From assembly GCA_021201315.1 (NCBI GenBank), contig JAJQFG010000038.1, positions 1 through 64,000 of the forward strand: a stretch of DNA of 64,000 nucleotides. Direction: 5' to 3'. A program made the translations under genes and the position numbers. The notes under the pieces are model-generated. The model was given only the letters and a program-made list of their open reading frames with translations. It made no database searches and was not told the origin of the DNA. The DNA is from Erysipelotrichaceae bacterium (GTDB lineage Bacteria > Bacillota_I > Bacilli_A > Erysipelotrichales > Coprobacillaceae). This document shows, piece by piece, positions 62,319-64,000 of the stretch (its first letter is position 1; each line of letters begins with the position of its first letter).

Positions 62319-64000
62319 TGCAATTACTATATGCGAATGATGGTATCAATTATCGTACCATAAGTAAATCATCATCCTTAAACGACCAACAAGAAAAAGC
62401 ACTATTAAATGCTTATATGAAATATGACTTCGCAAGCCATTGTGAATTATATGCTAATGATGAACCCGAAGCCTTACAATATGCTGTTAGTAACCTAAGT
62501 AACACTTTATCGCAAAATTACTTAATTATTACTAAAACAGGTCATATGACCCACATGACAACACCATCTTATTATTTCCATGGTTTATTAGAAAATGTAG
62601 ATGATGACTTCTTTAAAGAACAATTCTTTGAAATCTTTAATTATCAATTCTTAAATGACCAACAAATAACTCAATATTCTCATATTGATACCTATACTTT
62701 TAATCACGATAATACACATCAAGTTATCTTAAATGATGATCAACTTATTGCTATATTAGCCTCATTTATGAAAAATGAAAAACTCAATCGTAAAACTAAA
62801 ATCATTATTGAACATGGATATGATCATTATAATCAACTTTCAAGAGCAATATTAGCTTCTATATATCATTATCTTCCTTATGAACTAAGAAAAAGACATG
62901 GTTTTTTATCATACAGTAAAGATGGTCAAGGTGGTAATGGACGTGTATCTTTTGTATTATGTCCAAAAGAAGAATTAATGAATATCGATGATTCATATAT
63001 ATTATTAGATCATATCAATTTAAAACAATTAGATGTACCACAAAACTATTTAAATTATGCAACTTATCTTGTGAAAGAATTAGATGATAATAGTAGAAAA
63101 CAACATTTTGATAAATTATCAACTTTATCTGTTAATGGAAGATTAAAAATAGATGATTGTGTAACCTATTATGCAAATCTTTCTAAATGGGCTAATGGTA
63201 ATCAAGAAAAGTTACTTCCTGAATGGATCAACTATGTAGATCAAAACAGCTTTAGAAAAGGACCATTATATGATTTAATGGTAGATATTATTCGTAGTAA
63301 AGTAACTCATGATTATTACAATGATTATTTATTCCATACTTTAGATATGTATCATGAAAAGATAACATCTCTTAGTCTAAATGCTTCTAAAGTCATTCGT
63401 TTTGCGGATTGTATTGGCTTAACAATTGATGAAGATCAGTTCTTAAACTATTGTGATAAACAATTCAAAAAACGTATTCAAGGTATCGATACTCATCATG
63501 CCTCGTCAATGATCAAACTACAAAAAATCTATCAACAAGAAATTAATCAACTTCAAAACATAGATATCGGATCATCCCAATTTAAAAATCTTATAAATCA
63601 ACATATCTCATCTTTATCTCATCAATTAGAAAAACTCAACCAACAAATAACGCAATATCAAGATGAAGAATTAGAAACCATAGGATTAGAATTTTCTAAA
63701 CTTAATCATGCTTCATTAAATGAATTTCAAAAAAAGGTTAAAAATATTAAAAATCATATTCTATTTAAAGAAAATTTAGATATCTTTTCTATGAATATAG
63801 AAGAATGGATGCATAGTTTAAATATCCAAGATGCTAGCGAAAATGAACTCACAGAAATTAACCAATTTTTAGATAATATCAAAAATGATATTAATGATGA
63901 TGTGTATCAAACCTATAAAGAATCTATTAATCATGAATTAGATATTATTAAAGAAGAAAAACAAAAGAAGACATTTATTATTTATAATAAAGAAGATGTT
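62315..64000 (+). CDS. GAP1-like GTPase-associated protein (3' end outside window)
   Basis: The frame is open from ATG 62315 (or 62318) to the window edge: 562 residues, incomplete. The N-terminal region (about 1-210; LLYANDGINYRTISKSSSL, HCELYANDEPEALQYAVS, RHGFLSYSKDG) resembles the N-terminal domain of GTPase-associated protein 1 (GAP1). Residues about 385-550 are helical and coiled-coil-like. AAGGAGG at 62303-62309 and the ATGA overlap with the second GTPase show coupling. In related predicted systems such proteins link the GTPases to effectors. The C-terminal part, possibly the effector, is outside the window. Confidence 0.68.
   Translation, partial: MMQLLYANDGINYRTISKSSSLNDQQEKALLNAYMKYDFASHCELYANDEPEALQYAVSNLSNTLSQNYLIITKTGHMTHMTTPSYYFHGLLENVDDDFFKEQFFEIFNYQFLNDQQITQYSHIDTYTFNHDNTHQVILNDDQLIAILASFMKNEKLNRKTKIIIEHGYDHYNQLSRAILASIYHYLPYELRKRHGFLSYSKDGQGGNGRVSFVLCPKEELMNIDDSYILLDHINLKQLDVPQNYLNYATYLVKELDDNSRKQHFDKLSTLSVNGRLKIDDCVTYYANLSKWANGNQEKLLPEWINYVDQNSFRKGPLYDLMVDIIRSKVTHDYYNDYLFHTLDMYHEKITSLSLNASKVIRFADCIGLTIDEDQFLNYCDKQFKKRIQGIDTHHASSMIKLQKIYQQEINQLQNIDIGSSQFKNLINQHISSLSHQLEKLNQQITQYQDEELETIGLEFSKLNHASLNEFQKKVKNIKNHILFKENLDIFSMNIEEWMHSLNIQDASENELTEINQFLDNIKNDINDDVYQTYKESINHELDIIKEEKQKKTFIIYNKEDV

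Overview
The window is low-GC DNA (roughly 30% G+C by eye). It has Gram-positive features throughout: lipoproteins, an ECF vitamin transporter, DivIB, a MurR/RpiR regulator and strong AGGAGG ribosome binding sites. The gene content fits a gut-type Firmicute, possibly of the Erysipelotrichia/Coprobacillaceae group; that placement is an inference and no marker proves it.

1-14.3 kb is a Wzx/Wzy capsule or exopolysaccharide locus. Two modules are each preceded or separated by a tyrosine-recombinase-like gene that lacks key catalytic residues. The first module holds the chain-length regulator and BY-kinase. The second begins after a 450-base leader with a palindrome and a terminator-like hairpin. 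It encodes an initiating phosphoglycosyl transferase with a Zn-ribbon, three LicD phosphotransferases, Wzy and Wzx. It ends with a phosphonate pathway: a three-domain nucleotidyltransferase/cytidylyltransferase/PEP mutase, an iron alcohol dehydrogenase and phosphonopyruvate decarboxylase. No ordinary glycosyltransferase is present. The likely product is a polymer carrying 2-hydroxyethylphosphonate.

14.5-17.6 kb holds a MATE transporter, an aldo/keto reductase and a convergent RpiR regulator. 17.8-24.7 kb is an accessory island. Two 1.4-kb direct repeats each carry an HELGH metalloprotease and two 65-68-residue peptides with a shared C-terminus. They flank a response regulator (frameshifted), a BcrA-type ABC transporter and a histidine kinase.

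25.0-31.7 kb is the complete atpIBEFHAGDC operon, whose c subunit has a two-carboxylate motif suggesting Na+ coupling. 31.7-38.3 kb holds housekeeping and envelope genes: amidase, SDR, polysaccharide deacetylase, S1-domain protein, DivIB and PfkA. 38.4-44.9 kb holds an XRE/membrane-protein pair under a promoter flanked by inverted repeats, two ABC/FtsX-type exporters, and a convergent AgrCA-like two-component system.

44.9-48.8 kb is metF, a split-off MetH activation protein and a short metH. 48.9-52.1 kb is a small defence/RNA island: a type III toxin-antitoxin system (ToxI repeats plus ToxN), a metallophosphoesterase and a Ro60/TROVE gene broken by a 13-bp duplication, with a candidate Y RNA between the last two. 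52.4-58.7 kb is a cobalamin-riboswitch-controlled B12 uptake operon, which fits the B12-dependent MetH. 58.8-64 kb is a paired-GTPase system with a GAP1-like partner that resembles predicted NTP-dependent conflict systems; it runs off the window.

Several genes carry frameshifts in homopolymer runs (first recombinase, second licD, response regulator). These may be real decay, phase variation or sequencing error. The 13-bp duplication in the TROVE gene is harder to explain as sequencing error.
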